Source: Halichondria panicea (taxonomy: Eukaryota > Porifera > Demospongiae > Suberitida > Halichondriidae). From it: 64,000 nt of DNA. The first letter of the stretch is position 1, and every line of letters starts with the position of its first letter. Under the pieces are notes generated by a model. The model did no database searches, was not told where the DNA came from, and saw nothing but the letters and a program-made list of their open reading frames with translations. The position numbers were made by a program, and so were the translations under genes. Of the stretch, positions 1 through 13,331 are shown in pieces. Location: positions 1,510,501 to 1,574,500 of the forward strand of contig NC_087384.1 in assembly GCF_963675165.1 (NCBI RefSeq), in the 5' to 3' direction.

Positions 1-1215
1 ATAATTCAATCATCGTGTCATCTATTTTTAACCTGACAGTATTAGCATTAGGATTTACGGTCATTTCTCGCAATAATTATATGCAATATATGCCTACTAC
101 GTACTTCGCATGCCCTCAAGCAGATCAGGTTACAGCTGTACAAACATTCTGCTAGAGTTACGGTATTCAAAATATAAACACGTGCTAATAGTAAACTTCC
201 ATTTACAAAGTCTGTGTTTTAGTAATACGAGCTGTTTTTCGTAGCTGTGCCCTTAGGGCACTATTTCTGTTAGCTAAATTTCTATGTGCTCATTATATTT
301 ATCTTTGTGTTTAGATAATTACGTAACCTTGTTAGCTTGAGGGTAATTGAGGCAAAGAAGAGCCAAACTCTTCTGGTGGAGTATATAATTAGGTGGAATT
401 AATCCAGTTATAGGTATAATTGTGTGTTAGATGGTGTGAACTTATCCTAGTGTTTGTCCTTTACAAAACAGTTTCCATGGTGGTAATCCCATAATATTTT
501 GCTAATTGCCTGTGTTTATCATTTTTGAACTTGTCAGTGTGTGTGTGCTGCATCCCTATGTGTTCGTATGTAATGGACACCTTGAAGGAATGTACCTATC
601 CTTAGATGACCTGTGAATCAGTCTGTTTCAGTGTGTACATGCGGTGTGGTGAGTTTTGACAGTCCATCAGTTTATTAATACACAGTGTGCTCGTTTGTTG
701 ATGAAAGTGTCGAGGAAGTACGTACATGAAGGTAGAGCACTTGAAAGCTTAGATGTACATCATTGTATTAGTGACGTGTTAGTGACAAGGTATTATTTGA
801 TTCAAGAATGATGTGTTTTATCTTGTCCTCTTTGATTTAAATCGTTCAACACTTCACCGCTCTTTGATGTCAGGTGATGTCATTTGTAGCGTATATCCAT
901 GACTACTTGTAGCTAGTCTGGATGTCTTATTCCCCTTGACTAAAGCATGTTTTTTTGTCAAGGGGTTGGAGACATGGCCTAAAGGAGGAGGGACTTCCCC
1001 TATTTGTGTTTCACTGTAGACTTTGGTACCTTGTGTGTATTGCTTGGTCTCCTTTCTTGCTACATGTATGTACTATACAGCCTCTGTGCAATACCCGTCA
1101 CCCCACACATGCACACACACACCCCACCCCTCATACACACACCCTCACCACCCCACCCCCCCACACACACACACTCACCTTCACCCCACCCCCCACACAC
1201 ACACATACTCACAGG
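1..1215. other. Upstream region without recognised gene
   Basis: I see no convincing coding exon here. The last 100 bases are CA-rich and end in a good splice acceptor just before the ATG of the TTC28-like gene. An upstream 5' UTR exon, or a short coding exon, of that gene may therefore lie in this stretch, but I could not identify it. Confidence 0.4.
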
Positions 1216-4200
1216 ATGGCGGAGCCTTCAGACGAGGGTGACTTCCTCCAGGCTATAGAGCGTTTCACAGAGGCCATCACACTCAACAGAAACAACCACC
1301 TCCTCTTCAGCAACCGCTCTGCAGCGTACTCAAGAGTGGGCAAGTTTAGAGAGGCTCTTGAAGACGCTAAGAGATGCCACGAGCTCAAGTCAGACTGGCC
1401 TAAGGTGAGGGGGACTGTAATAGACCCAATGTGTTCCTTTGGTAATTACTTCCCTTGCTACATGTAGTAGGGGGACTGTACTTGCATGTATAGACCCAGT
1501 GTGTTCCTTCAGTAATTACATTCCTTGCTAAGGAGCTAGGGGGCTGTATTTATAAACCCAGAGTGTTCATTGATAGATAACTGCACAGAGAATGAGTGAT
1601 CATCCCTTCCTAAGCAGCTAGTAGGGGGGATGAATATTTGATAGAGAAGTGTCCACCACTTTATATAGCTATAGCTCAGTGCGTAGAGTTGAGAGTGCAT
1701 TTCCTATCATTGAAAGTTGTTGACAAGTAGAGGAAAGATAAGGAAACTTTTATAAAGTGATTCAATGCATGTCTTATCTGACAAGTTTGTGACAGTGTAC
1801 TCTAGTATGGAATAGAAGCACAATGCTTTGCCACGTTCTGAATCACCCATTGTCGCACAAACAAGCGTATTGTAGTAACATAAGAATATTAGGAGTATTG
1901 TTTATATAAGAATAATTATAGGACTAATTACTGTATTGCCTAACACACACTTAGTGATGTTGTGACCGCCTGTTGTTATTGACTCTAGTGCCAAGTGGAG
2001 TGTTTTAGCACACCCTTCCAATGCACCCACTCACCACTATAAATACTGTGTAGTGCATCTCCACTGTTCACCCACTCACCACTGTACACTAACTACTGTG
2101 TAGTGCATCTCCACTGTTCAAGCTGACTGTCTTTGAGAGCCCATAGCTTTAGTTTGGAAGGTCCAACTTGGCATATATTTAGTAGTTGGTATGACCGGCT
2201 GTGTAACAACCCTTGACAGAAACACCTAAGTGCTATTAATAGTTTTTGTTGCGGCTAATTAATCAATTTGGAGTGACCCCATTAACACAAAGACATAACC
2301 TCTACATATGGCCAGGGTACGTTGGATGGCCTGTTGTCCATACTAGTACAGGGCTTTGCAGAATCTTTGCAACATCAACCATAAGAGTTGAGGGTTGAAC
2401 ATTCCTTACATATACATGGAACGCTTTGCACCACTGGTCTTCCATAATTAAAGGAACGCTCAACCCTCAACACTTTTTGAAAGATTTTTCAAAACCCTGT
2501 AGTTGGATAATAGGTATTTTAGTACATGTGAAGTGGTTGTTCTCGGCCAATTAAAGACTTTGATCTCTGCTGGTACCCATCTTTGATCTATAGTTGCCAA
2601 ATGTCAGATACTTATATCGTGTTGATGATGGCCTCATATTGGCTGAGAATTCATTGCTCCACAACATGAGGCGCAAGGTCTGAGCCACTCGTGAATATAC
2701 ATGTAATGCAAGAAACTGGGGAGGTCAAATTAACGTAATTAATAGCATATCAGTGACTGTATAATTGTGTACATATATTATATAGACTATGCATGTACAT
2801 GACACTGTGTACTAGACCCATCAATTAGTGAAGGGTATTGCCAAGTAGCTATAGCAGTTAACATTTCCTCCTTATTCATTGTGCTTCCGTCTATCCGTCT
2901 GATTGTAGACAGTATGCACTGTGAAACCTTTGTTGGATGAGTGTAGTTTGGCCATGTGTGTGCTGCTCCTAATGTGCAAAGCAGTTGTGGCCATTGTTTC
3001 ATTTGTGTGTGGAATCTGAAGCACTCTTTGAACGTGACTGATCAACACCGTGTGTGTTGTGTGGCTCTATAGTTGTTTGTGCCAACGTAGCCAGCATCAT
3101 CTTTGATCAGCCATAACTTTAGTTTGCCGATCCAATTTCAATCAAATTAATGCTTAGAAGTAGAGAATCAATCAAATATCATTTTTGGCCCAATTTCGGC
3201 AAAATACGCCCATGGTCATCCGCAAGAAGAAATTTTATTGTGAAATTGGAAATTGGATCACCATGTTCAAAGATGCTACTTGACTGTACATGTAGATTTA
3301 TTTACAATGATGTCATACACGAGTACAATGCTCCTGACCCTGTAGTGCATTGAATACTGTTGATATCTCCTCCCCCCCTACAGAGCTACTATCGACTGGG
3401 GGTTGCCTACCAAGGCCTGGAGCGTCATGAAGAAGCCATGGTGGCCTTTGCGGAGGGCTTAGTAACAGACCCTAAACAAGCTCCAATGTTACATGGAATG
3501 ACTGAGTCGATGTTGAAATCACGCTACAAAGGTACGTGTATGTTAGATCATGTGTGAACTGCTGCAAGTGTCCAGCTGTTGTTTTGGAGTGTGTAATGTG
3601 CCATAGGCAGTGTAACCATTCTTGGGTTATAATTTAAACCAAGATTAATTCAGCATACCTGGCACCTGTTTTGATTGAACTTTCTTAAGTAAACAGTGTC
3701 AAGTTTTGTCTACTAATTTTCTGCACAGTTGTCACAGTTAATGTAATTAGGCAACCACTGTTTGGCTAGTACACCATACAAGGTCCTGTGCATGTGTTGT
3801 GTGGCCTGTGTTACCAGTGTTGCCACTGCACTCATGTATGCCCTTCCTTCCACACAGGAAACTTTCAGCCTAAGTTGGAGAAGTTTGAGAGCCTCAAATT
3901 GGACAAGAATCCGTTCATCATCACCTCCGTAATCGGTCAAGAACTTCAGTCTGCAAACAAATCCGAATATGCCGTACGAATACTCGAAGCAGCTCGTGCT
4001 ATCGGCACAGACAGCCTGAAACTGGAAGCCTCGCTCATGCAAGCCCTCGGGCGTGTTCACTGGTTGCTAGACAACACGGACAAGGCGTTGGAGTATATGG
4101 AGAAAGATTTAAAAATCAATGAAACACTCGGAGACGAAATTGGTTGCTGTCGAGCCAGAGACAATCTCGGAATCGCTTATTTCTCTCTGGAACGGTATGA

Positions 4201-7200
4201 AGACGCTATCGCTCACCATACAAAGCAGTTCAATTTGGCCCAGCAAAGAGGTGATCCTTTAGAGGTCGTGAACTCTCTTACGCGACTTGGAAATGCACTT
4301 ACAAAACAAGGCAATTATCCGCACGCTATAAAGGTGTACAAAGACTCGTTAAAGGTTGCCAAGGATATCGGAGACCATAGCTTAATCGCAAGGGCTTTCA
4401 GTAACCTTGGGTGTACAGTTATGAGCAACAACGACGTGGACAAAGCAATCGTATGGCACCATCAACATTTGAACTTTGCCAAAGAAACTAGCAACAAACT
4501 AGAAGAGGCTGAAGCTTACGGACACTTGGGACACGCTTGTCATGTCAAAGGGAATTACGAACAGTCGATGATGTTTTATCAGCAACTGCTCTCTGTGGCT
4601 GTACAACTCAACAACATGACCCTCAAGGCACGAGCATACGGTGGTATGGGACATGCTAACAGAGCTATGAACAATCTATGGCATGCTCAGAGTTGTCGGG
4701 AGCAACAGTTGAAGTTATGTCGTGACATTGTGGACGATGAAGGCGAACTTGCGGCACTGAGTCACCTTGGACACATTCACAAGGCATCTGGAAAGATTTC
4801 CCAAGCCATGCAGTATTATTCCGACAGTCTTGCTCTGGCACAGAAACTCAAAGATCGACCAGCGGAAGGACGAGCATTTGCTAACCTAGGGAGTTGCCAC
4901 ATTGCCCTAGGCAATTACAGAGAAGCTGTGGGCTATTACGCACAAGAACTGACCATTTCCCAGGAGACAGGCAACAAAGCAAGAGAAGCCACCACCTTGG
5001 GACACCTTGGTACAGCTTATTTGGCTCTAGACGACCACGAACGAGCTCTGGAACATTTGAGAAAAAGCCTCCACTTAGCCAGGGAGATTCAGGAGCGACC
5101 TGTTGAATGTCAGGCTCTAAGCAACCTCGGAACATTTCACACCACAAACAAAGAGTATCGCGAAGCCCTTCCCCACCTAAACCAAGCGTTGAAGCTCGCA
5201 CAAGAGTTGAAAGATCATGTCACTGAAAGCAAGGTGTGTCACAACCTAGGACTATGCCACGAAGCACTAGGTAACCATCAGCAAGCTGTGCACCATTACC
5301 AACACGACTTCATGGTATCCAAGGAGGCACAAGACAAAGAAGGTATGACTAAAGCTTGCGAAAAACTGATGAAAGCATATGTTGAAATGGGGGACAGAGA
5401 ACAAGCTGAAATTTATCGAAAGAAACTTCACGCGATTGCAGAAGAGATACAAAACTCTTCTGGAAAATGTACATTCTGGAATCAAATTGCTGAAGATGCA
5501 CTCGACTCGGGTGATTATGACAAGGCCATCGAATATTACGAGAATCTCTTGAAAGAAGCGAAGAAGGAACAGCAACAAACGTTTGAAGGCCTTGCCTACA
5601 ATGGCCTCGGAAACTCGTACCTCTCTAGGGGCGATTATGATCATGCACTCAGTTATCATCGACGAGATCTGACAGTAAGGAAAGCGACAGGTGACATTGC
5701 TGGCGAATGTTTGTCATACGGAAACATGGGAGCAGCCTACAATTCTCTCACACAACACCAACAAGCGATTGATTGCTATGAGCACCAGCTAGCTCTAGCA
5801 AAACAACTCAACAATCCCATTTTCAAGACAAAGGCGTACGGATGTCTCGGTATTGTTCACCGCAACATGAAGGGGTTACAGAAAGCCTTACACTACCACC
5901 AACTCCAATTATCCAGTGCTCTCACACTCAAGGATAATATCCAAGAACAAGCAAGTGCGTATGCCAACCTTGGAGATTCATACGAAGCCATTGGAGATTA
6001 TGCACAAGCGGTCAAAAACCACGATCAGCATTTGATGCGTGCACAAAGTGCCCAAAACGAGATGATGCAAATTCGAGCTCTAAGCAGTCTTGGCCGGGCA
6101 CACAGAGGTCTCGGGAACCTCAGACGATCTTTGTTTTTCTTCGAGCAGCAACTTAAACTTGCCAGAAACATTGGTGATGAGTACATTGAAGCCGAGTGCT
6201 ACGCCGACAAAGGTGGTCTTCAGATGTACATGGGAGAGTATACAGCTGCTCTGGAGTCATTTTCTCAACAACTGACACTTTCGAGGAGTCTAGACGATGC
6301 CTTCAGTGAGACCCTTGCTGCATGTGGCCTGGGGGAGGTACACGCAAGACTGGGAAATCATCGCGAGTCTATCGACTATCACAAACTGGATTTGCGGATA
6401 TCGAGTGTAAATCGTTTCGTCGACGGAGAAGCCCGTGCCCTGGGGAACATTGCTGAGACGTACGAATCGATTGGAGAGTACAAAAGTGCCATAGAATACA
6501 GAGAGAAACAGCTAAGTGCTGCCGATCAACTTCATGACTCCTTTACAAAAGCTATTGCTTTTACCGGCCTTGGAAAGATCTACATCAAGATGAGCGATTG
6601 CAATCGAGCCATCACTCTCCTCAAGCAAGCTCTCAGTCTTGTGGTTGAGCAGACCTCTAAAGCACAAGAGGAGCAACAGACACAAACGGAAATTGAAGCA
6701 GAAGCAAAAATTCGATTCTACCTCGGTCAAGCATTCTACTATCAGTGCCATTATGATGCCGCTTTGGTCTACTTGCAAAAAGCACTACCCCTCTTCGAGC
6801 ACATGAGACACAATGTTGGTCACTACGATCACGCTACGAAGCAAACCCTCTCTCACTATTCTATCCTGTTCCAAACGCTGGTCAACACACTGGTCAAACT
6901 GGGCAAAGTCGAGGAAGCTCTTGAAATGGCAGAGATGGAGAGAAATCGAGCCGTGTCCGATGTACTCATGCATAGAGAGGTGAACAGGCAGACACTGAAA
7001 GATTGTGGATTGATGAAGCAATACTCTCCCAACTCGAGTTGGATTCAAGAAGCAGTGGACACTATTCAATCACCTGTACTCTACTTCTCAGTGGCTTTGA
7101 ACCACGTCTTCATCTGGCTACTTCACCCCAAGAGTGGAATTGTCCAATTTCAGAAAGTAGACATGACCGATTTCAACTTCTCTGGTGGTTCGGACACAGC

Positions 7201-9838
7201 TTCAGTGTACAGTGAGACAAGCTCCTCCTACATACAGCCTCTTATCGAGAGTGTAGCATCTGTTCGAGAATCACTGGGTGTGGAGCAACGTTACCGAATG
7301 GGAAAGAGCGTCAGTTCTGGAATCTCCGACGATTTCGATCTCGAGGACAATGAGTCTCTGCTGGGTTCCAATTCCAGTATTCCCATACCCCGTATGGGTG
7401 GTAGTTTGATGGGCAACCGACTTGAAGTGCCACAGGGCAAAGGGATAAAAGCGATCAACATGCAACCAGTACACGAACTTTACGATATTCTCATTCGCCC
7501 GTTGGAATACGCCCTCCCTAAGTCAAAGAAAGGAAGCTCTGGACTATCGGGCAAACTCATCATTGTACCAGACAAAGATCTCTACCTTGTCCCATTTGCA
7601 CTGCTCAAGAGCGAGGGAATGAGTGAATGTTTCTACGAGCGATACAGGCTGCAATTCTCACCCTCTCTTCAATCACTTGTGCTCTCAAAATCACGCTCCA
7701 AGATGCCTCTTAGAAATGGCTCCACTTCACCAAAAGGACGTTCGAAATCTCCATCTTCTGAAAGTATGGTGTCGAATTCTGACCACTCAATGAAGGCTGG
7801 TGACTTCACTGAGCCGCTGATAGTGGCCAACCCTGCTGTACCTGCCGGACTAGGCAACTGGCAACCAATGAGGGGAATCGAAAAAGAAGCTAAGTTGATT
7901 TCAGATCTCTTACAAGTTACACCGATGATCGGAAGTAAAGCCTCGAAAGACAGACTCGTAAGAAAACTACCGCGAGCTGAAAGTGTACATTTTGCTTCAC
8001 ATGTGTCGTGGAATCGATGTGAGATTATTCTAGCTCCTCCCGACAACGCAGCCAGTGACTCGGAAGATTCTGAACAAAGTGGTCGATTGAGCGGAGGGTC
8101 AAAGAGTAGCCGTGGGAGAGGAGAGGGGGAGATGAACGGACTACCTGACCCCACCCAGTGCATACTGAGTGTCAGTGAGATCATGGCTATGAAGTTATCA
8201 GCCAAGATGGTGGTGGTGAGTGGAGCCCACAAGAGTGACTCTCCGAGGATGTCCTACAAAGGGCTAATGAGTCTAGCCCAAGCCTTCATATCGGCCGGTG
8301 TGGACTGCGTACTTGTTCCCCTCTGGCCCTCTGGCTATCAGGCATCGAGGCTCATGATGAACGCTTTCTATAGCAGCCTCATCTATGGTAGCCGGGCAAG
8401 CAGGGCTCTCAGATATGCTATGCAGGTGAGCACATAATCACGTTATCCTGTAATACCAGCATTGTGTACATACACTAGTCCTGTGTATGTAGCTTTAGCT
8501 AATCTGTTTACTTAATTGAGTGGCATTTTGCTTCTAGTTTACACAAGCTGTGTACATTGTACATTGTAATTGCTAATGACTTGTACTTGTGTAGATCCTA
8601 TACTTGGCCCAGTCCACTGCATACTACAGTGTGCTAACGATACCCCGTCCTCCACAGGTTGTTCACACGAGCAGCAAGTACGGACACCCCACCAACTGGG
8701 CGGGCTACATGTTGGTAGGCAAGGACATTGTGCTCAGAGACAGATCAGTAGAGCTAGCGCTAAGCGTGAGGTCAATGGTTCAAGCTCCACTGGACCACCT
8801 CCTCTCAACACTGCGAACACTGCAGGCCATGGTAAGTGTGGGGGTAGGTTAAAGAAAAATAGCACAAAACCCAAACAATGTTTTGTCATTGCTTGGTAGT
8901 GTGCTATTAATGTATTTTGTCTAAAGGCTCCTAAGTTTACATTAATCCCTCTCCACAGCTGGTAAACTCAATGAAGCGTATCTCTCAATCTGAAGGCTCT
9001 GTGGAACCCAAGTACACCTCCAGAGATTCGGTAGTGTCAAAGGTCGGCTCTGTACGAGGATGGCAAGAGCTGCTAACATGTACTGGCTTTCACTTCATTG
9101 GAGCTATGAAGGAAGTCCCGGCAACCATTGTGTTTCCAGAGCACGATGACTCGGGACTGCAGAGAAAGGCACAGAAACATCTAGAGGCGTTGCTAGGCAT
9201 CCCGGTCCAGTCACTGAAGGCTCTCTCCACTCTGAGCCGACACCCAGGCGTTGCTAAGGGACTACTGACCGCTGTGAGTATGTTTGTGGTCATTGTTTTG
9301 TTGTGTGCAAGTATTAGTACAGACACTGCACAAATGCTATCCTTTACCTAGTCAATAGTTGAATATGAATAGTGACCAATGTATGTACTCCTGGTACTAC
9401 ATAATCTCTACAAAGCTTTAATGATATCTCTCCACACACACACATGCACATGTGAGTATATAATTATGTGTGTGGTTGGTTATTGCTTTGTTGGTGCAAG
9501 TAACAAAGCTATGGCAACCTACTTACAGTGTATACGTAGTACCGTATAGCGGGTAAGTTTCGTGGGGTAAAAAATTCGTTCAACTCGAGAAACGGTAGTT
9601 TTCGTGAGTAAAAATTTCGTTTAGTCTCGTGGCTGCACGGCATTCCTACGTTCAGATAAGCCACGCCTACGATAAAAATTTCGTGGAGGTCAGCCTGCCC
9701 ACGAAAATAACGAATATTTTACCCCACGAAAATTACCCGCTATACGGTAGTCAATAGCAGGAGTGTATTCATACACTCCTGTCAATAGTAATGTATGTAC
9801 TACATAATCTCTCAAACGTTAGAAAGCTTAAATAATAT

Positions 9839-9923
<85 letters not shown>

Positions 9924-10466
9924 CTGCAACATGGCAAGGTACTACTGGACAGTCCCAACGACAGCATTCAACTCAAACTAGATAAACCTGTCTGGGCTAC
10001 GTCTGGATGCAGCGAGTTCTTCCACCATCTGAACTTTGAACCCTCTAATCATTTAGACCCCCACGGCGATAGAGTGATGGTGTCAGCACCAGCTGTCAAA
10101 CTAGAGAGGAAGATGCTCCACTTTGCTGCCACCTCTATCTCAGCTGTGTTCGGTGAGTTGGTCGTGACGTCAGAACTTGCATTTGAGCGCCTGCCCATCT
10201 ATTTGAAATTGCATAATTATAGCTTGTTTCCACACTCTGTGATTAGATTACTGATGAGTCATATACCTATAAGTGTATAATTGTAATTGTATAATGTTCA
10301 GTCTTTTTAGTTTCCCAACAATGTGTTCTGCTTTTTAAGAGGTCATTATTATATAACAATTGGAGAATTGGTTTTTGAATTGCTTCTCTTCCTTCTTGCA
10401 GGCCCTGAGCACTTACTGGAGGGCAAAGGTTCTTTGCCTACTAAGTTGAAGACAGAACTGTTGTAG
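1216..10466 (+). CDS. TTC28: TTC28-like tetratricopeptide-repeat and CHAT-domain protein
   Basis: Seven exons: 1216-1404, 3384-3531, 3858-8425, 8658-8831, 8959-9273, 9924-10152, 10402-10466. Phases match at every junction and give 1,895 aa. The first 112 residues are a co-chaperone-like TPR unit (FSNRSAAYSRVG). One giant exon then encodes about 25 further TPR units, followed by a CHAT domain from about residue 1170 to 1660. CHAT landmarks are VHFASHVSWN near 1489 and HPTNWAGYML near 1648. The order and motifs match animal TTC28, a large scaffold linked to mitosis and the midbody. The position that holds the protease cysteine in active CHAT domains reads VVVSGAHKSD, with no Cys, so the domain is probably not a protease; vertebrate TTC28 also lacks it as I recall. 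The ATG directly follows an acceptor-like CACAG, so an extra 5' exon is possible. The 3' end is shorter than in vertebrates, which have a long Ser/Pro tail. Confidence 0.88.
2026..2122. repeat. Two-copy tandem duplication in TTC28 intron 1
   Basis: A unit containing CCCACTCACCACT and TGTGTAGTGCATCTCCACTG occurs twice in a row with small differences. It lies in the roughly 2-kb first intron of the TTC28-like gene. Confidence 0.7.
2347..2501. mobile_element. Foldback (MITE-like) element in TTC28 intron 1
   Basis: The segment begins TACAGGG and ends CCCTGTA. Its two halves are imperfect inverted copies of about 50 bp that share GTTGAGGGTTGA and AATCTTT. There is no coding capacity. The flanking TA is consistent with a Tc1/mariner-type target site. 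This is inferred from structure only. Confidence 0.65.
9540..9749. mobile_element. MITE with TACCGTATAGCGGG termini (TTC28 intron)
   Basis: A 210-bp non-coding unit starts TACCGTATAGCGGGTAA and ends TTACCCGCTATACGGTA. The perfect inverted termini continue into TTTCGTGGGG/CCCCACGAAA. The TA at both ends fits TA target duplication by a mariner-like transposase. A second element with the same outer motif lies at 60326-60469. Confidence 0.8.
9841..9923. repeat. (CA)n microsatellite abutting a splice acceptor
   Basis: About 41 CA units run directly into the CAG acceptor of the TTC28-like exon that starts at 9924. There is no ordinary pyrimidine tract, so the repeat itself occupies that position. 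Confidence 0.95.
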
Positions 10467-10874
10467 AACCTGCTAATCAATCATCCATTCCACCCTTGTG
10501 CTATAATATATATTGTTGCTCTCTGTGATGTGCATACATGTACTTCTCTTTGTGTTCATGTCAAGACAAGATTGTTTGGTCATTATGTTATCAGTGAAAT
10601 GCATGTAAAGTCCAGACCTAATAAAAACTTAACTGTTGAAAGTAGGGGAAAGGTCGTCTATAATAATAAGTTTTGTTGGGTCTTCCCCTTTCAAGAAAGA
10701 GGGGTGGGGCTCAATTAATGCCCTAGCTATACTCCGAGGTCAGACCGCGGCTTGCAACTTTAGTGGGTGTGTTGGAGGTATGTTGTCACAAGTTCAGAGC
10801 TCTACTAAAGAGAAGCAAAGCAACTTGTATTCATACACTCATAAACAAGAACTGAAAGAAAGCAAGAACTGAAG

Positions 10875-13011
10875 ATGCAGTCCTCAGAAGTGAGCTCCAC
10901 CATTGTGGCACCTGCTCCTCCGCTCCATATAGTGACTCCCCTCCTCAAGAGCCGCAAGCTCTCCTCCAAGATGGGCGCCTCCGTGTGGTTGAAGCTGGAG
11001 AGTGTGCAGACATCAGGCAGCTTCAAGAGCAGAGGACTAGGACGACTCTGTCAGAAGGTGAAGCAAACGTGTATAAGTGACACCATTTAATAATTATGTT
11101 CATGTACGTAGCTGGAGCGGTGAAGCATAATTAATGTATCGGTATGTAGATTTACACATTTGCACTATTTACTCTGTCTCTCCTCTATATTATGCAGTCG
11201 GTGGCAGAGGGTTGTACTAATTTTGTCAGCTCATCAGGGGGCAATGCTGGTCTGGCTGCCGTGTTCTGTGCTCAGGAGCTGGGCATGCCTATCACAGTGG
11301 TGGTCCCAGAGCCCACACCCCCTTTCATTGTGGCAAAACTCAAGGATGAGGGAGCCACTGTAGAGGTCGTCGGAAAAGTGGGTCACTATACTCAATAGCA
11401 ACTAGGAGCTGCATATATTAAAAATGAGCAGTACTAGGTGCTTATTGGCCTTTCTAGGACTCATAATAAGCTACCTGTATAAACCAGTGCATGCTATTCT
11501 GTTCCAATTACCTCATCCTGTTGATAGTAGATTGTTGACTGCATGTCTCCTATTGAGGAGAGAGTAGGATACAGGAAGTACACACACACATCCCCAGGAA
11601 CCCCCACACCACATCACCCCTAGGCTAGCTGGTAGGATGTTGGTTGGTTGTATGGCCCTTAAAACATTGCAATGTTTACAAACAGTAGATCATGTGAATC
11701 TCATGACTGCCTGGTATAAATGATATATGCAATGGTATGGCAGTAATTAATTGGAGCATTTTATGTGATATTTCCTGTTGTGTGCGAATAAGCTTGTAGC
11801 ATCCCACACCACACACACCACACAAACACACACCCACAACACACACACTCTTAGGCATGGGACGATGCCAATGAGAGGGCCAAGGTGATTGCCTCATCTC
11901 CTGGTAGTGTGCTCATTCATCCGTTCGACCACCCAGAGATATGGTGAGGAAAGTAGTCAACTTTTCACCTATCAAGTATTTCCCAATCTTATCTCTACAA
12001 TACAATTAAAGCCTTTATTTTATAAATGCCCTCTATCGTAATAACTGATTAAGCACTTTCAATGAATTATCTGATCTTAGTAGAGGTATGACCTACTAAC
12101 TTGTCTCTCTCTCTCCACAGGACCGGCCATTCTACTATTGTGGATGAGATACAGGCACAGTTGATGGGTGTGGTCCCGGACCTACTGGTGGTGGCAGTCG
12201 GTGGTGGGGGACTAATGAACGGAGTGCTTGAGGGGTTACATCGTATTGGCTGGGGGGAGATCCCCGTGGTTGCAATGGAGACTAAGGGAGCGGGCAGTCT
12301 GAATGCTTGTGCTGTGTCTGGAGAGTGGAAGCAATTGGACGCCATCACAAGGTGAGGTCATGATAGTACTGAGGGTCAATAGGGTCATGGCAAAGTTCAA
12401 GGTGCCATAATATATATGCATGTAAGTGCATAGGAGTGTATCTACAGTATAGTAAGGTCGTGTTAAAGTTTGGAGTGACACGATATTAATTTTAGTATTC
12501 ATTTCTTAGGAATAATTATTATATCAGTTACAAGGTCATGGGAAAGTGAATAATACCTTTTAGCATAATTATACCCATCTAACTGTAGCCCATTATTGTT
12601 TGTATATGCATGTGCATCTCAGCACACCCACCCATCCACACACCCACACCCACACACCCCCACACTCACACACACACACCCACCCACACACACAGTGTTG
12701 CCAAGTGCCTGGGTGCCAAGCGTGTCAGCAAACGTTCCTTCGAGTGGCTCTCCCAACACAAGATACTCTCTCGAGTGGTGACAGACAAACAAGCTCTCTC
12801 AGCGTGTGTGAGGATTGCTGATGACCATCGGATCTTGGTCCCCCCTGCTTGTGGGGCAGCCATGGCAGCTGTGTACGAGGACGTGATATCAGAGGCACAG
12901 AAGAGTGGGGAGTTGCCCGATAGACTGGAGAATATCGTGGCCATTGTGTGTGGAGGCAATGGAGTCAATCTGGACTCAATCTACAAGTGGAGGGAAGAGT
13001 GCGAACTGTAG
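10875..13011 (+). CDS. SDS: L-serine/L-threonine dehydratase (SDS/SDSL family)
   Basis: Five exons: 10875-11057, 11198-11377, 11855-11943, 12121-12351, 12696-13011. They are in frame throughout and give 332 aa, the normal family size (about 328-330). The product is a cytosolic fold-type II PLP enzyme that deaminates serine or threonine to pyruvate or 2-oxobutyrate. The Schiff-base lysine is K51 in SGSFKSRG. The substrate loop is SSSGGNAG at residues 72-79, and the phosphate-binding glycine loop GGGG is at 178-181. The loop reads SGGNAG as in SDSL rather than SAGNAG as in classical SDS, so the gene may be nearer SDSL or sit before the split. The start at 10875 gives an N-terminus aligned with the family. 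The last exon's acceptor lies at the end of a CA-rich tract. The 3' end is convergent with the liprin-beta gene, 320 bp away. Confidence 0.93.
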
Positions 13012-13331
13012 CTACTCTAATTAACAGACTGCTTCAATATAAACTTGTCTTTGCTCAGAATCTCATTCCAATTAATATTGTGTCATTACACAGTAATTAA
13101 TAAATGCCACATATAATAATTACGATTCAACTTCAATCAACGTACTGCTGTTTCATTATTTGCAAACAAACTTCAATTGCCATAATAATCTATATACCAC
13201 TGCATGCCCAAACAATGACACGCCAAACAAAAATGGATCGAGTACATGTAGTAGGGGGAAAAACAACCAAAAAATTCTTGGTAAAAATAAAAAGTTTATA
13301 AGTTGATTCTACAGAGTCAATAATTAATAAA

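Noticed and set aside
7669-8232. 187-codon minus-strand frame
   Set aside because: It is antisense to the CHAT-coding part of the TTC28-like exon, which is strongly conserved.
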